A program made the translations under genes and the position numbers. This document shows positions 28,146 through 36,265 of a stretch of 60,701 nt of DNA, piece after piece. The notes below the pieces were generated by a model that had not been told where the DNA came from, searched no databases, and saw only the letters and a list, made by a program, of their open reading frames with translations. Position 1 is the first letter of the stretch. Each line of letters starts with the position of its first letter. Source of the DNA: Lysobacteraceae bacterium (lineage in GTDB: Bacteria; Pseudomonadota; Gammaproteobacteria; Xanthomonadales; Rhodanobacteraceae); the NCBI GenBank assembly GCA_028871555.1, contig JAGWNA010000014.1, forward strand, positions 1 to 60,701, read 5' to 3'.

Positions 28146-29414
28146 ATGTTCCCCAAGGACTGCACCATCGCCGGTTACGACGACGAACTGGCCAAGGCCA
28201 TTGCCGACGAAGGCCGGCGCCAGGAGGATCACGTCGAGCTGATCGCCTCGGAGAACTACGCCAGCCCGCGGGTGATGGAAGCGCAGGGCTCCAAGCTCAC
28301 CAACAAGTACGCCGAGGGTTACCCGGGCAAGCGCTACTACGGCGGCTGCGAATACGTGGACGTCGCCGAGCGCCTGGCGATCGAGCGCGTCAAGCAGCTG
28401 TTCGGCGCCGACTATGCCAACGTGCAGCCGCATTCGGGTTCGCAGGCCAACCAGGCGGTGTATCTGGCGTTGCTGCAGCCGGGCGACACCATTCTCGGCA
28501 TGTCGCTGGCGCACGGCGGCCATCTCACCCACGGTGCCAAGGTCAACATCAGCGGCAAGCTGTTCAACGCGGTGCAGTACGGCGTCGACGAGAACGGGCT
28601 GATCGACTATGACGAAGTGCAGCGTCTCGCCACCGAGCACCGGCCGAAGATGCTGGTCGGCGGTTTCAGCGCGTATTCGCAGGTGATCGACTGGGCGCGC
28701 ATGCGCCGGATCGCCGACTCGGTCGGCGCGCTGTTCTTCGTCGACATGGCCCACGTCGCCGGCCTGATCGCCGCGGGCGTGTATCCCAGCCCGCTGCCGC
28801 ATGCGCACGTGGTCACCTCGACCACCCACAAGACCCTGCGCGGCCCGCGCGGCGGCATCATCGTGGCGAGTCATGCCGGCATGGGCCAGGCCGCCGAGGA
28901 GATCGAGAAGAAACTGCAGTCGATTGTGTTCCCCGGCATCCAGGGCGGCCCGCTGATGCACGTGATCGCGGCCAAGGCGGTGGCGTTCAAGGAGGCGCTG
29001 GAGCCGGCGTTCAAGGACTACCAGACGCAGGTGGTGACGAACGCCAAGGCGATGGCGAAGACCTTCATCGAACGCGGCTACAAGATCGTTTCCGGCGGCA
29101 CCGGGAATCACCTGATGCTGGTCGACCTGATCGGTCGCGAGGTCACCGGCAAGGACGCCGAAGCGGCGCTGGGCAAGGCGCACATCACCGTCAACAAGAA
29201 CGCCGTGCCGAACGATCCGCGCAAGCCGTTCGTCACCTCCGGCCTGCGCGTGGGCACACCCGCCGTCACCACCCGCGGCTACCTGGAAGCGGACGTGGTC
29301 GAACTGACGAACTGGATCTGCGACGTGCTCGACGCGCCGGGCGACGAGGCGGTGATCGCCGCGGTGCGCGGGAAGGTCGAGGCGCAGTGTCGCAAGTTCC
29401 CGGTTTACGGTTGA
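28146..29414 (+). CDS. glyA: Serine hydroxymethyltransferase
   Basis: A 422-residue PLP enzyme. Landmarks are [54 protein letters not shown] and the PLP lysine in [16 protein letters not shown]. It interconverts serine and glycine while charging tetrahydrofolate. The ATG at 28146 has GAGG eight bases upstream. glyA-nrdR-ribD order is common in gammaproteobacteria; here a family-B repeat separates glyA from nrdR. Confidence 0.97.
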   Translation: MFPKDCTIAGYDDELAKAIADEGRRQEDHVELIASENYASPRVMEAQGSKLTNKYAEGYPGKRYYGGCEYVDVAERLAIERVKQLFGADYANVQPHSGSQANQAVYLALLQPGDTILGMSLAHGGHLTHGAKVNISGKLFNAVQYGVDENGLIDYDEVQRLATEHRPKMLVGGFSAYSQVIDWARMRRIADSVGALFFVDMAHVAGLIAAGVYPSPLPHAHVVTSTTHKTLRGPRGGIIVASHAGMGQAAEEIEKKLQSIVFPGIQGGPLMHVIAAKAVAFKEALEPAFKDYQTQVVTNAKAMAKTFIERGYKIVSGGTGNHLMLVDLIGREVTGKDAEAALGKAHITVNKNAVPNDPRKPFVTSGLRVGTPAVTTRGYLEADVVELTNWICDVLDAPGDEAVIAAVRGKVEAQCRKFPVYG

Positions 29415-29498
29415 AGCGAGTGAAGAAGAGTGAGAAGTGAGAGAAAACCGGCTTGAGGCTTTCCTCGCGCTCCTTACTTCTCAACTCTGACTCCTGAC
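29415..29498. repeat. Family-B purine/pyrimidine inverted repeat
   Basis: A purine arm (GAGTGAGAAGTGAGAGAAAA, about 29427-29446) and a pyrimidine arm (CTCCTTACTTCTCAACTCTG, about 29469-29488) fill the gap between the glyA stop and the nrdR start, the third copy of this type in the window. Confidence 0.65.
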
Positions 29499-29501
29499 CT
29501 T

Positions 29502-30014
29502 ATGCATTGCCCCTTCTGCCAGCACGAAGACACCCGCGTGATCGACTCGCGCCTCACCGACGACGGCAGCAGCGTGCGGCGCCGGCGCGAGTGTCCGCAG
29601 TGCGGCGAGCGCTTCAATACCTACGAGACCGCCGAGCTGAAGCTGCCCACGGTGGTGAAGAGCGGCGAGCGGCGCGAGGTGTTCGACGAGCGCAAGCTGC
29701 GGGTGAGTTTCGAGCGGGCGCTGCAGAAGCGGCCCGTTGCCACGCATGACGTCGACAGCGCGGTCCGCGCGATCGTCAACGACTTGCGCAAGAGCGGCGA
29801 ACGCGAAGTGCCCTCGCGCCAGGTCGGCGAGCTGGTGATGCGCGAGCTGAAGAAGCTCGACCAGGTTGCCTACGTGCGCTTTGCGTCGGTCTACCGCAAG
29901 TTCGAGGACGTGCAGGCGTTCCGTGAGGAGATCGAGAAGCTGGAGCGTGATCTGCCCGAGCTGGAAGGGCTGCAACTGCCGCTGCTCGGCGAGGCCAAGC
30001 GTGGCGGCAAATGA
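29502..30014 (+). CDS. nrdR: Transcriptional repressor NrdR
   Basis: A 170-residue protein with an N-terminal zinc ribbon (C3, C6, C31, C34 in HCPFCQ and ECPQCGE) and an ATP-cone domain (about 48-138; [16 protein letters not shown], then [12 protein letters not shown]). NrdR senses ATP/dATP and represses ribonucleotide reductase operons by binding paired NrdR boxes. Two box-like sites 32 bp apart overlap the nrdA promoter at 41.4 kb in this window, so a target is visible. It sits upstream of ribD, an order conserved in many gammaproteobacteria. Confidence 0.97.
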   Translation: MHCPFCQHEDTRVIDSRLTDDGSSVRRRRECPQCGERFNTYETAELKLPTVVKSGERREVFDERKLRVSFERALQKRPVATHDVDSAVRAIVNDLRKSGEREVPSRQVGELVMRELKKLDQVAYVRFASVYRKFEDVQAFREEIEKLERDLPELEGLQLPLLGEAKRGGK

Positions 30015-30024
30015 TCTCGGCCCT

Positions 30025-30104
30025 GTAGGAGCGCACCCAGTGCGCGAAACACGCGGCCACGACGCCAGAGAGCATCGCGCACAGGGTGCGCTCCTACCGC
30101 GGCG
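30025..30104. repeat. Family-A repeat pair between nrdR and ribD
   Basis: A forward copy (TGTAGGAGCGCACCCAGTGC, from about 30027) and a reverse copy (GCGCACAGGGTGCGCTCCTA, about 30077-30096) flank 35 bases. The pair ends about ten bases before the ribD start and leaves no room for an independent ribD promoter, so ribD is probably cotranscribed with nrdR. Confidence 0.8.
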
Positions 30105-30113
30105 AAACACACG

Positions 30114-31301
30114 GTGAAGGGTTTCTCGGCCACCGATCACGCGCACATGGCGCAGGCGCTGCGCCTGGCCGAACGCGGCCTGTTCACCGCCCAGCCGAAT
30201 CCGCGCGTGGGTTGCGTGATCGCGCACGCGGGCGATGTGGTCGGTGCGGGCTGGCACCAGCGCGCGGGCGAGCCGCATGCAGAAGTGTTTGCGCTGCGCG
30301 AGGCCGGCGAACGGGCGCGTGGTGCCACCGCCTACGTGACGCTGGAGCCGTGCGCCCACCACGGTCGCACGCCGCCATGTGCCGATGCGCTGATCGCGGC
30401 GGGCATGGCGCGGGTGGTGATCGCCAGCGAGGATCCGTTTCCGCAGGTCAATGGCCGCGGCATCGACAGGCTGCGTGCCGCCGGCATCATGGTCGAAACC
30501 GGCCTGCAGCGCGAGGCGGCGCGCGAACTCAACATCGGTTTCTTCAGTCGCGTCGAACGCCATCGCCCGTTCGTGCGGGTGAAGCTGGCGATGAGTCTGG
30601 ACGGCCGTACCGCGCTGGCCAACGGCACATCGAAGTGGATCACCGGCGAGGCCGCGCGCGCCGACGTGCAGCGCTGGCGCGCCCGCAGCTCGGCGATCCT
30701 CACCGGCAGCGGCACGGTGCTGGCGGATGACCCGCGGCTGACCGTGCGGCTGACAAATGGCCCCCTCTCCCCTCGGGGAGAGGGCTGGGGTGAGGGGAAC
30801 CTGCGGAGCCAGGAGCCTCCCTCTTGCCCCAGTCCTATCCCCGAGGGGGCGCGGGGGCGGATCGCCGCGCCTCTGCGCGTCATCCTCGACCGCGGTCTGC
30901 GCACTCCGGCCGGCAGCCACGTACTGGATGGCGAGGCACCGACGCTGCTGCTGCACGCGGCGGATCCGGTGGTTGCCGACGACCGTTTCGCTCAGGTCGA
31001 ACGCGCCATCGTGCCGGCGCACGGCGATGGTCTCGACCTCCATGCCGTACTGGCCCTGCTCGCCGGCCGCAGCTGCAACGAGGTGCAGGTCGAGGCCGGA
31101 CCGGTGTTGTGCGGCGCGCTGTTCGCCGCCGGCCTGGTCGACGAGCTGCTGCTCTACGTCGCGCCGCTGCTGCTGGGCGACAGCGCGCGAGCGCTGCTGC
31201 ATCTGCCGACGCTGACCGGCATGGCGGCGCGCTGGCGGCTGCAGATCATCGAGCAGCGCCAGTTCGGCGGCGACTGGCGCCTGCGTCTGCGTCCGATCTG
31301 A
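30114..31301 (+). CDS. ribD: Bifunctional riboflavin biosynthesis deaminase/reductase RibD with a repeat-derived insert
   Basis: A 395-residue protein. The deaminase domain (1-145) has GEPHAEVFAL and LEPCAHHGRTPPCADAL (zinc ligands). The reductase domain (148-395) has KLAMSLDGRTALANG, ILTGSGTVLADDPRLTV and VEAGPVLCGAL. It deaminates and reduces the GTP-derived pyrimidine in riboflavin synthesis. Between LTVRL and LRVILD about 30 extra residues (NGPLSPRGEGWGEGN and onward) are encoded by a family-C repeat that keeps the frame; this position is a surface loop of variable length in RibD. GTG at 30114 is taken as the start; an ATG at 30147 is possible. ribD lies upstream of the FMN riboswitch and so escapes it. 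Confidence 0.93.
   Translation: MKGFSATDHAHMAQALRLAERGLFTAQPNPRVGCVIAHAGDVVGAGWHQRAGEPHAEVFALREAGERARGATAYVTLEPCAHHGRTPPCADALIAAGMARVVIASEDPFPQVNGRGIDRLRAAGIMVETGLQREAARELNIGFFSRVERHRPFVRVKLAMSLDGRTALANGTSKWITGEAARADVQRWRARSSAILTGSGTVLADDPRLTVRLTNGPLSPRGEGWGEGNLRSQEPPSCPSPIPEGARGRIAAPLRVILDRGLRTPAGSHVLDGEAPTLLLHAADPVVADDRFAQVERAIVPAHGDGLDLHAVLALLAGRSCNEVQVEAGPVLCGALFAAGLVDELLLYVAPLLLGDSARALLHLPTLTGMAARWRLQIIEQRQFGGDWRLRLRPI
30758..30862. repeat. Family-C repeat inserted in frame inside ribD
   Basis: CCCCTCTCCCCTCGGGGAGA followed by GGGCTGGGGTGAGGGG (30761-30797), and a second related half around CCAGTCCTATCCCCGAGGGG (30829-30848). The same units occur between genes at 26.1, 32.4 and 57.1 kb. 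Here the element lies wholly inside the coding sequence with no stop in the reading frame. Confidence 0.8.
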
Positions 31302-31421
31302 GTGGCGGTCGTTCCGCGCAGCGAACGCTGTATCGCAGCCGCTTGCCGGGGCAGGTGGCCCGCCGCTGCTGCCGTTGCTGCTAGACTGCGCGCTCCGGCC
31401 TGGCCGGAAATTCACATTCGA

Positions 31422-31576
31422 CGTCTTCAGGGCGGGGCGAAATTCCCCACCGGCGGTAGGCCTTTCGGGGCAAGCCCGCGAGCGCTTCCGGTCATGCCGG
31501 AAGGTCAGCAGATCCGGTCAGATGCCGGAGCCGACGGTTGGCAGCGGGCAGCCGCTTCCTCACAGTCCGGATAAAG
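31422..31576 (+). promoter_or_regulatory. FMN riboswitch (RFN element)
   Basis: The RFN consensus is present from start to end: CTTCAGGGCGGGGCGAAATT then CCCCACCGGCGGTAGG at the 5' side, variable stems in the middle (GCGCTTCCGGTCATGCCGGA, GATCCGGTCAGATGCCGGAG), and CACAGTCCGGATAAAGAGAA closing the 3' side. It sits between ribD and ribE and therefore controls ribE and the genes after it in response to FMN. A terminator/antiterminator pair follows at 31584-31637. Confidence 0.95.
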
Positions 31577-31583
31577 AGAAGAC

Positions 31584-31637
31584 GGCAGGGCGCGCGCCTG
31601 GCGGCGTGCGCCTGCCTCGTGCCTTGAGGCGTTTTTC
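31584..31637 (+). terminator. Riboswitch expression platform: antiterminator and terminator
   Basis: The terminator is GCCTC (31614-31618), loop, GAGGC (31626-31630), then GTTTTTC. An alternative hairpin joins GGCAGG (31584-31589) with CCTGCC (31611-31616) through GC-rich arms and shares bases 31614-31616 with the terminator stem, so both cannot form together. This fits FMN-dependent transcription attenuation, though which hairpin aptamer binding favours is inferred. Confidence 0.75.
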
Positions 31638-31663
31638 GCAGACTCGAACGCGGGAAACGTTTC

Positions 31664-31720
31664 ATGAAAACCATCACGCAAGCCATTCGTTCCGCCACCT
31701 CCCCGCGGGAGGCGCGCTGA
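31664..31720 (+). CDS. Putative 18-residue leader peptide coupled to ribE
   Basis: An ATG at 31664 opens an 18-codon frame, MKTITQAIRSATSPREAR, whose TGA (31718-31720) overlaps the ribE ATG (31720) by one base. GGGAAA lies about 6 bases upstream. The ribE Shine-Dalgarno GGGAGG (31707-31712) lies inside its last codons. It could couple or tune ribE translation after the riboswitch; it may equally be a chance frame. Confidence 0.35.
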   Translation: MKTITQAIRSATSPREAR

Positions 31721-32361
31721 TGTTCACCGGCATCGTCCAGAGCGTGGGCCGCATCGTGCGGGCGGAACCGCGTGGCGGTGATGTGCGCCTGCACGTGGAT
31801 ACCGCCGATCTCGACCTCGCCGACGTGCAGCCGGGCGACTCCATCGCCGTTTCCGGCGTCTGTCTTACCGCGGTCACGCTGGAGCCGCGCGGATTCAGCG
31901 CGGACGTCTCCAACGAAACGCTGTCGCTGACCTCGCTGGGCAGGCTCAAGGCCGGCGACCCGGTGAACCTGGAAAAGGCGCTGCGGCTGGCCGACCGGCT
32001 CGGCGGGCATCTGGTCTCCGGGCATGTCGACGGCCTGGGCAAGGTGGTGTCGATCGCGCCCGACGGGCGCTCGCAGCGCTGGACCTTCGAGGTGCCGGCG
32101 GCGATCTCGCGCTACATCGCGGCGAAAGGTTCGGTCTGCATCGACGGCACCAGCCTCACCGTCAACGGGGTCGAGGGTGCGCGCTTCGGCGTCAACCTGA
32201 TCCCGCACACGGTCGGGCACACGGCGTTTCACGCCCGTCGCGTGGGCGACGCGGTGAACATCGAGGTGGATGTGATCGCGCGTTACGTCGAACGGCTGCT
32301 GGCGGGCGGCGAGGCGCCGAGGCTGGACGAGGCGTTCCTGAAGAAGCACGGCTTCGCATGA
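31720..32361 (+). CDS. ribE: Riboflavin synthase alpha chain
   Basis: A 213-residue protein made of two homologous lumazine-binding barrels: first MFTGIVQSVG, GDSIAVSGVCLTA, SNETLSLT; second GGHLVSGHVDG, GSVCIDGTSLTVN, IPHTVGHTAF. It dismutates two 6,7-dimethyl-8-ribityllumazines into riboflavin. The symbol is ribE in most bacteria (ribC in E. coli). It is the first gene under the FMN riboswitch and has a strong own SD (GGGAGG, seven bases before the ATG). Confidence 0.96.
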   Translation: MFTGIVQSVGRIVRAEPRGGDVRLHVDTADLDLADVQPGDSIAVSGVCLTAVTLEPRGFSADVSNETLSLTSLGRLKAGDPVNLEKALRLADRLGGHLVSGHVDGLGKVVSIAPDGRSQRWTFEVPAAISRYIAAKGSVCIDGTSLTVNGVEGARFGVNLIPHTVGHTAFHARRVGDAVNIEVDVIARYVERLLAGGEAPRLDEAFLKKHGFA

Positions 32362-32367
32362 CTTGTA

Positions 32368-32492
32368 TTGCTCCCTCTCCCCTCCGGGGAGAGGGTTGGA
32401 GCGAGGGGCCACGAATGGTGCGAACTCCATGCTCCGCCTGGCCCCTCATCCGCCCCTCCGGGGCACCTTCTCCCCGTGGGGGAGAAGGGAAA
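32368..32492. repeat. Family-C inverted repeat between ribE and ribB
   Basis: GCTCCCTCTCCCCTCCGGGG (about 32370-32389) with AGAGGGTTGG, and TTCTCCCCGTGGGGGAGAAG (about 32469-32488), each hairpin-forming, with a GCCCCTCATCCGCCCCTCCG middle. It lies within the riboswitch-controlled transcript. Confidence 0.75.
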
Positions 32493-32495
32493 ACC

Positions 32496-32516
32496 ATGAC
32501 CTGGATCGCCCCATGA
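32496..32516 (+). CDS. Putative six-codon mini-ORF overlapping the ribB start
   Basis: ATG-ACC-TGG-ATC-GCC-CCA-TGA (MTWIAP). The stop overlaps the ribB ATG as ATGA (32513-32516). Its Shine-Dalgarno GGAGAAGGG (32481-32489) is part of the family-C repeat, whereas ribB has only weak ribosome-binding sequence of its own. It could allow coupled re-initiation at ribB. This is a reading of spacing only. Confidence 0.35.
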   Translation: MTWIAP

Positions 32517-33604
32517 GCTTCAACACCATCCCCGAAATCCTCGACGACATCCGCGCCGGCCGCATGGTGGTGTTCCTCGACGACGAGGACCGCGAGAACG
32601 AGGGCGACCTGATCATGGCCGCCGAGAAGGTCCGCGCGCAGGACATCAATTTCATGGTGCGCGAGGCGCGCGGGCTGGTCTGCGTCACGCTGACCGAGCA
32701 GCGCACGCGCCAGCTCGGCCTGAAGCCGATGGTCAGCGACAACACCTCGGCCTACCACACCAACTTCACCGTCTCGATCGAGGCGGCCGAGGGCGTCACC
32801 ACCGGCATCTCGGCGCATGATCGCGCGCGCACCATCCAGGTCGCGGTGAAGGCCGATGCGAAGCCGCAGGACCTGACGCAGCCGGGCCACATCTTTCCGC
32901 TCACCGCGCAGCCCGGCGGCGTGCTGACCCGCGCCGGCCACACCGAGGCCGGCTGCGACCTGGCCGCGCTGGCGGGGCTGGAGCCGGCCGCGGTGCTGAT
33001 CGAGGTGCTGCACGAGGACGGCTCGATGGCGCGCCGCCCCGAGCTGGAAATCTTCGCGCGCAAGCACGGCCTGAAGATCGGTTCGATCGCAGACCTGATC
33101 CGCTACCGGCTGGAAACGGAAAAAACCGTGCAGCGCGTGCACGAGGAAGACGTGCAGACCGAGTTCGGCGCGTTCCGCCTGTATGCGTACCGCGACGTGA
33201 TCCGCCGCGGCGTGCACTTCGCGCTGGTGCGCGGCACGGTCGGCGACGGTGCGCCGGTGTTGACCCGCGTGCATGTGCGCAACACGCTGTCCGACGTGCT
33301 GCATCTGAAGCGCGACGACCTGGGCCTCACCGTCACCGCCGCGCTGCGCCGCATCGACGAGGAGGATCGCGGCGTGCTGCTGGTGCTGTCCGGCGAGGAC
33401 ACCCCCGAAGCGCTGCTGGCCCGCCTCGATCGCCAGCCCGGCACGCTGGCGCCGGAGGAAGTGCAGCAGCAGGAGTGGCGCCAGCTCGGCCTCGGCGCGC
33501 AGATGCTGACCGACCTGGGCGTGCACAAGCTGCGCGTGCTCGGCACTCCGCGCAAGCTGGTCGGCCTGGCCGGCTTCGGCCTTGAGGTCGTCGAACACGT
33601 GTGA
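32513..33604 (+). CDS. ribB: 3,4-dihydroxy-2-butanone 4-phosphate synthase fused to a degenerate GTP cyclohydrolase II domain
   Basis: A 363-residue RibBA-like chain. The RibB half (1-205) is complete: [54 protein letters not shown]. The C-terminal half aligns with GTP cyclohydrolase II ([27 protein letters not shown]) but lacks the three zinc cysteines (the HSECLTGD...RCDCG region reads [18 protein letters not shown]) and the catalytic REGRGIG segment. It should therefore make the four-carbon unit but not open GTP, so a separate RibA is expected elsewhere. The tail may be structural or regulatory. It is under the FMN riboswitch. Confidence 0.93.
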   Translation: MSFNTIPEILDDIRAGRMVVFLDDEDRENEGDLIMAAEKVRAQDINFMVREARGLVCVTLTEQRTRQLGLKPMVSDNTSAYHTNFTVSIEAAEGVTTGISAHDRARTIQVAVKADAKPQDLTQPGHIFPLTAQPGGVLTRAGHTEAGCDLAALAGLEPAAVLIEVLHEDGSMARRPELEIFARKHGLKIGSIADLIRYRLETEKTVQRVHEEDVQTEFGAFRLYAYRDVIRRGVHFALVRGTVGDGAPVLTRVHVRNTLSDVLHLKRDDLGLTVTAALRRIDEEDRGVLLVLSGEDTPEALLARLDRQPGTLAPEEVQQQEWRQLGLGAQMLTDLGVHKLRVLGTPRKLVGLAGFGLEVVEHV

Positions 33605-33624
33605 CCCCCGCCCACCCATTAGTT

Positions 33625-33704
33625 GGAGCCCGCTCGCGGGCGATGCTTTTGCTTTGATCCACCACCATCAAGAAAGCCGAAAGCATCGCCCGCCAGCGGG
33701 CTCC
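33625..33704. repeat. Family-D long inverted repeat after ribB
   Basis: GGAGCCCGCTCGCGGGCGAT then GCTTT (from 33625) pairs with AAAGC then ATCGCCCGCCAGCGGGCTCC (to 33704), around a 30-base loop. A short relative (GGAGCCCGCTCG) occurs near 57884. It could act as a transcript end or a stability element; there is no T tract. Nothing else is seen in the 190-bp gap before ldcA. Confidence 0.75.
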
Positions 33705-33796
33705 TGCCGGGATTTGCCCTGTCCGTGCCAGCGTTGCGCCATGTTGCCCTTGCCCGAGTCCCCGCATAATCCGGTTTTCCCTTGCCGGCCAAGCCC

Positions 33797-34747
33797 ATGA
33801 CCGCCACCCGCATCCGCCTCATCGCCCCTTCCGGCCATGCCCATGATCCCGCGGCGATGAGTCGCGGCGTGGCGCGCCTGCGCGCTGCCGGTTGCACGGT
33901 GGACGGCGTCGAGGTGCTGGCGCGCACCGAGCTGCGTTTCGCCGGCGGCGACGCCGAGCGGGCGGGTGACATCAACGCGTTGGCGACGATGGATGTGTTG
34001 CCGGATATCGCACTGGCAAGCCGCGGCGGCTACGGCGCGGGCCGTCTGCTGCCGCATCTGGACTATGCCGCACTCGGCGAACGCCTGCGCGGCCAGCCCG
34101 TCGCGCTGGTCGGTCACAGTGATTTCACCGCGCTGCAACTGGCGTTGTATGCGAAGAGCGGCGTGCCCAGCTTCAGCGGCCCGCTGCTGGCCGATATCGG
34201 CGCCGAACCGCGCAGCGAGTCCAGCTGGCGGCAGTTCTGGGCCACGCTGACTTCTCCGGCGATGAGCCTGGCCTGGTCTGCCGATACGGCAGGCCACCTT
34301 GAGGTGAACGGCCTGTTGTGGGGCGGCAACCTGGCGGTGCTGTGCAGTCTGCTCGGCACGCCGTATTTCCCGTCGATCGAGGGCGGCATCCTGTTCGTCG
34401 AGGACGTGGCCGAATCACCATACCGGATCGAGCGGATGCTCTATCAGCTGCACCTTGCCGGCGTGCTGGGCCGGCAGCGCGCGCTGGTGCTGGGCAGCTT
34501 CAGCCAGTGCGGGCCCGGCTCACGCGACAACGGCTATGGCCTGGCCGACGCATTCGCGCAGATCCGCGCCATTGCCGGTATCCCGATGGTGGATGGATTG
34601 CCGCACGGACACGCCGGCGAGCAGCTCACCCTACCCTTCGGCGCTGACGCGAGGTTGCGGGTGGAAGGGCAGGCGGCGCGGCTGGACGTGAGCGGTTATC
34701 CGCACCTGAAAGGCCCGGCCGCGGCCTTCGCCCCCGAAAACCCGTAA
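33797..34747 (+). CDS. ldcA: Muramoyltetrapeptide LD-carboxypeptidase (S66 family)
   Basis: A 316-residue protein. The N-terminal domain has [11 protein letters not shown] and the nucleophile in [11 protein letters not shown] (S108). The C-terminal domain has [19 protein letters not shown], the catalytic Glu in [16 protein letters not shown], and a His near [15 protein letters not shown]66 enzymes trim the terminal D-Ala from murein tetrapeptides in the cytoplasm during peptidoglycan recycling. Its place between ribB and ribH is unusual for a riboflavin cluster. ATG at 33797 gives the family start. Confidence 0.92.
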   Translation: MTATRIRLIAPSGHAHDPAAMSRGVARLRAAGCTVDGVEVLARTELRFAGGDAERAGDINALATMDVLPDIALASRGGYGAGRLLPHLDYAALGERLRGQPVALVGHSDFTALQLALYAKSGVPSFSGPLLADIGAEPRSESSWRQFWATLTSPAMSLAWSADTAGHLEVNGLLWGGNLAVLCSLLGTPYFPSIEGGILFVEDVAESPYRIERMLYQLHLAGVLGRQRALVLGSFSQCGPGSRDNGYGLADAFAQIRAIAGIPMVDGLPHGHAGEQLTLPFGADARLRVEGQAARLDVSGYPHLKGPAAAFAPENP

Positions 34748-34791
34748 AATATCCGGCCCGCATGGGCTTGCCCACAGGAACCGTCAATCTC

Positions 34792-35253
34792 ATGAAGATC
34801 ATCGAAGGCGATTTCGCCACGCCCAAGGGCCGTTTTGCCATCGTCGCCGGCCGCTTCAACGGCTTCGTCGTGGAACCGCTGGTGGCCGGCGCGCGCGACG
34901 TGCTGGTGCGCCACGGCGTGAAGGACGACGCGATCGAGCTGGTCCGCGTGCCGGGCGCGTGGGAGACCGCATTGGTCGCGCACAAGCTGGCCCACTCCGG
35001 CAAGTACGTGGCGGTGATCGCGCTGGGCGCGGTGATCCGCGGCGCCACGCCGCACTTCGATTATGTCGCCGGCGAATGCGCCAAGGGCCTGGCGAAAGCC
35101 GCACTGGATTCCGGCGTGCCGGTGAGCTTCGGCGTGCTGACCACCGACAGCATCGAACAGGCGATCGAGCGCTCCGGCACCAAGGCCGGCAACAAGGGCG
35201 CGGACGCGGCGATGGCCGCGCTCGAGATGGTCAACCTGTACGGAAAGCTCTGA
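34792..35253 (+). CDS. ribH: 6,7-dimethyl-8-ribityllumazine synthase
   Basis: A 153-residue protein beginning [20 protein letters not shown]. It has [14 protein letters not shown], the [15 protein letters not shown] substrate loop, [17 protein letters not shown] and [17 protein letters not shown] with the catalytic His of the TPHFD motif. It condenses the RibB and RibD products into lumazine and assembles as an icosahedral or decameric shell. An upstream in-frame ATG at 34762 would add ten atypical residues. Its stop overlaps the nusB ATG by one base. Confidence 0.96.
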   Translation: MKIIEGDFATPKGRFAIVAGRFNGFVVEPLVAGARDVLVRHGVKDDAIELVRVPGAWETALVAHKLAHSGKYVAVIALGAVIRGATPHFDYVAGECAKGLAKAALDSGVPVSFGVLTTDSIEQAIERSGTKAGNKGADAAMAALEMVNLYGKL

Positions 35254-35702
35254 TGGCCCAGCATCATCCGCAGGGCCAGGACATGCAGGCACGATCGCGC
35301 GCCCGCCGTCGCGCATTGCAGGCACTGTATGCATGGCAGATGAGCGGCAGCCACATGAACGCGGTGATCGGGCAGTTCCGCCACGAGCAGGACATGGAGG
35401 TGGCCGACCTGGACTACTTCGAGGATCTGCTGCACGGGGTCGAAAAAAACGTCGACGCACTCGACGAGAGCCTGCGCCCGCACCTCGACCGCGAGGTCGC
35501 GCAGATCGATCCGATCGAGCGCGCCGCGCTGCGGCTGGCCGCCTACGAGCTGAAGTTCCGCCCCGACGTGCCGTACCGCGTCGTGATCAACGAGGCGATC
35601 GAGGTCACCAAGCGCTTCGGCGCCGATCACGGCCACAGCTACGTCAACGGCGTGCTGGACAAGCTGGCCGGCGAGCTGCGTGCGGTGGAGAAGCGAGGCT
35701 GA
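35253..35702 (+). CDS. nusB: Transcription antitermination factor NusB
   Basis: A 149-residue all-helical protein: ARSRARRRALQALYAWQMSG at the N-terminus (BoxA RNA-binding arginines), IDPIERAALRLAAYEL, and PYRVVINEAIEVTKRFGADHG, then SYVNGVLDKLA. It supports rRNA antitermination with NusE and NusA. The ribH-nusB overlap (TGATG) is a conserved arrangement, and it overlaps the next gene by one base too. Confidence 0.96.
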   Translation: MAQHHPQGQDMQARSRARRRALQALYAWQMSGSHMNAVIGQFRHEQDMEVADLDYFEDLLHGVEKNVDALDESLRPHLDREVAQIDPIERAALRLAAYELKFRPDVPYRVVINEAIEVTKRFGADHGHSYVNGVLDKLAGELRAVEKRG

Positions 35703-36265
35703 TGCCCGCCGCGGTCGCCGGGTTCCCGTCCGTCGGGCCGGTGCCGGCGATCGAAACCGCGCGGCTGCTGCTGCGCGGCCATCGCGCCGGCGATTACGCG
35801 ACCTGCCAGGCGATCTGGTCCGATCCGGAGGTGGTCCGCTACATCGGCGGCCGGCCATCCACCGCCGAGGAGGTCTGGAAGCGCCTGCTGCAATACCGCG
35901 GGCTCTGGAGCGTGCTCGGCTACGGCTACTGGGCGGTCGAGGAAAAGGCCAGCGGCCGCCATGTCGGCGATGTCGGCTATGCCGATCTCAAGCGCGAGAT
36001 CGTGCCGAGCCTGGAGGGCATGCTCGAATTCGGCTGGGTGCTGGCCACGCACGCGCACGGCAGGGGCTATGCCAGCGAAGCCGTGGCGGCGGTCAGCGCC
36101 TGGGGGCAGGCGCATCTGGGCGACCGCCGCGAGGTGTGCATCATCGCGCCGGAGAACCTGGCCTCGATCCGGGTCGCCGAGAAGGCAGGGTTTCGGCGCT
36201 GGCAGGAAACCAGCTATCACGGCAGCCCCACCCTCGTCTTCGCGCGCGAGGGCGATGCGTCTTGA
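35702..36265 (+). CDS. GNAT family N-acetyltransferase (RimJ-like)
   Basis: A 187-residue protein of the RimJ/RimL-type GNAT group. It opens with ETARLLLRGHRAGDYATCQA and WSDPEVVRYIGGRPST, has the acetyl-CoA pyrophosphate-binding segment HAHGRGYASEAVAAVSAW (the GxGxA-type loop) and ends with ENLASIRVAEKAGFRRW. The substrate is unknown; these enzymes acetylate protein N-termini or small amines. It overlaps nusB by one base and thiL by four, so it is embedded in the operon, which is unusual. Confidence 0.88.
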   Translation: MPAAVAGFPSVGPVPAIETARLLLRGHRAGDYATCQAIWSDPEVVRYIGGRPSTAEEVWKRLLQYRGLWSVLGYGYWAVEEKASGRHVGDVGYADLKREIVPSLEGMLEFGWVLATHAHGRGYASEAVAAVSAWGQAHLGDRREVCIIAPENLASIRVAEKAGFRRWQETSYHGSPTLVFAREGDAS

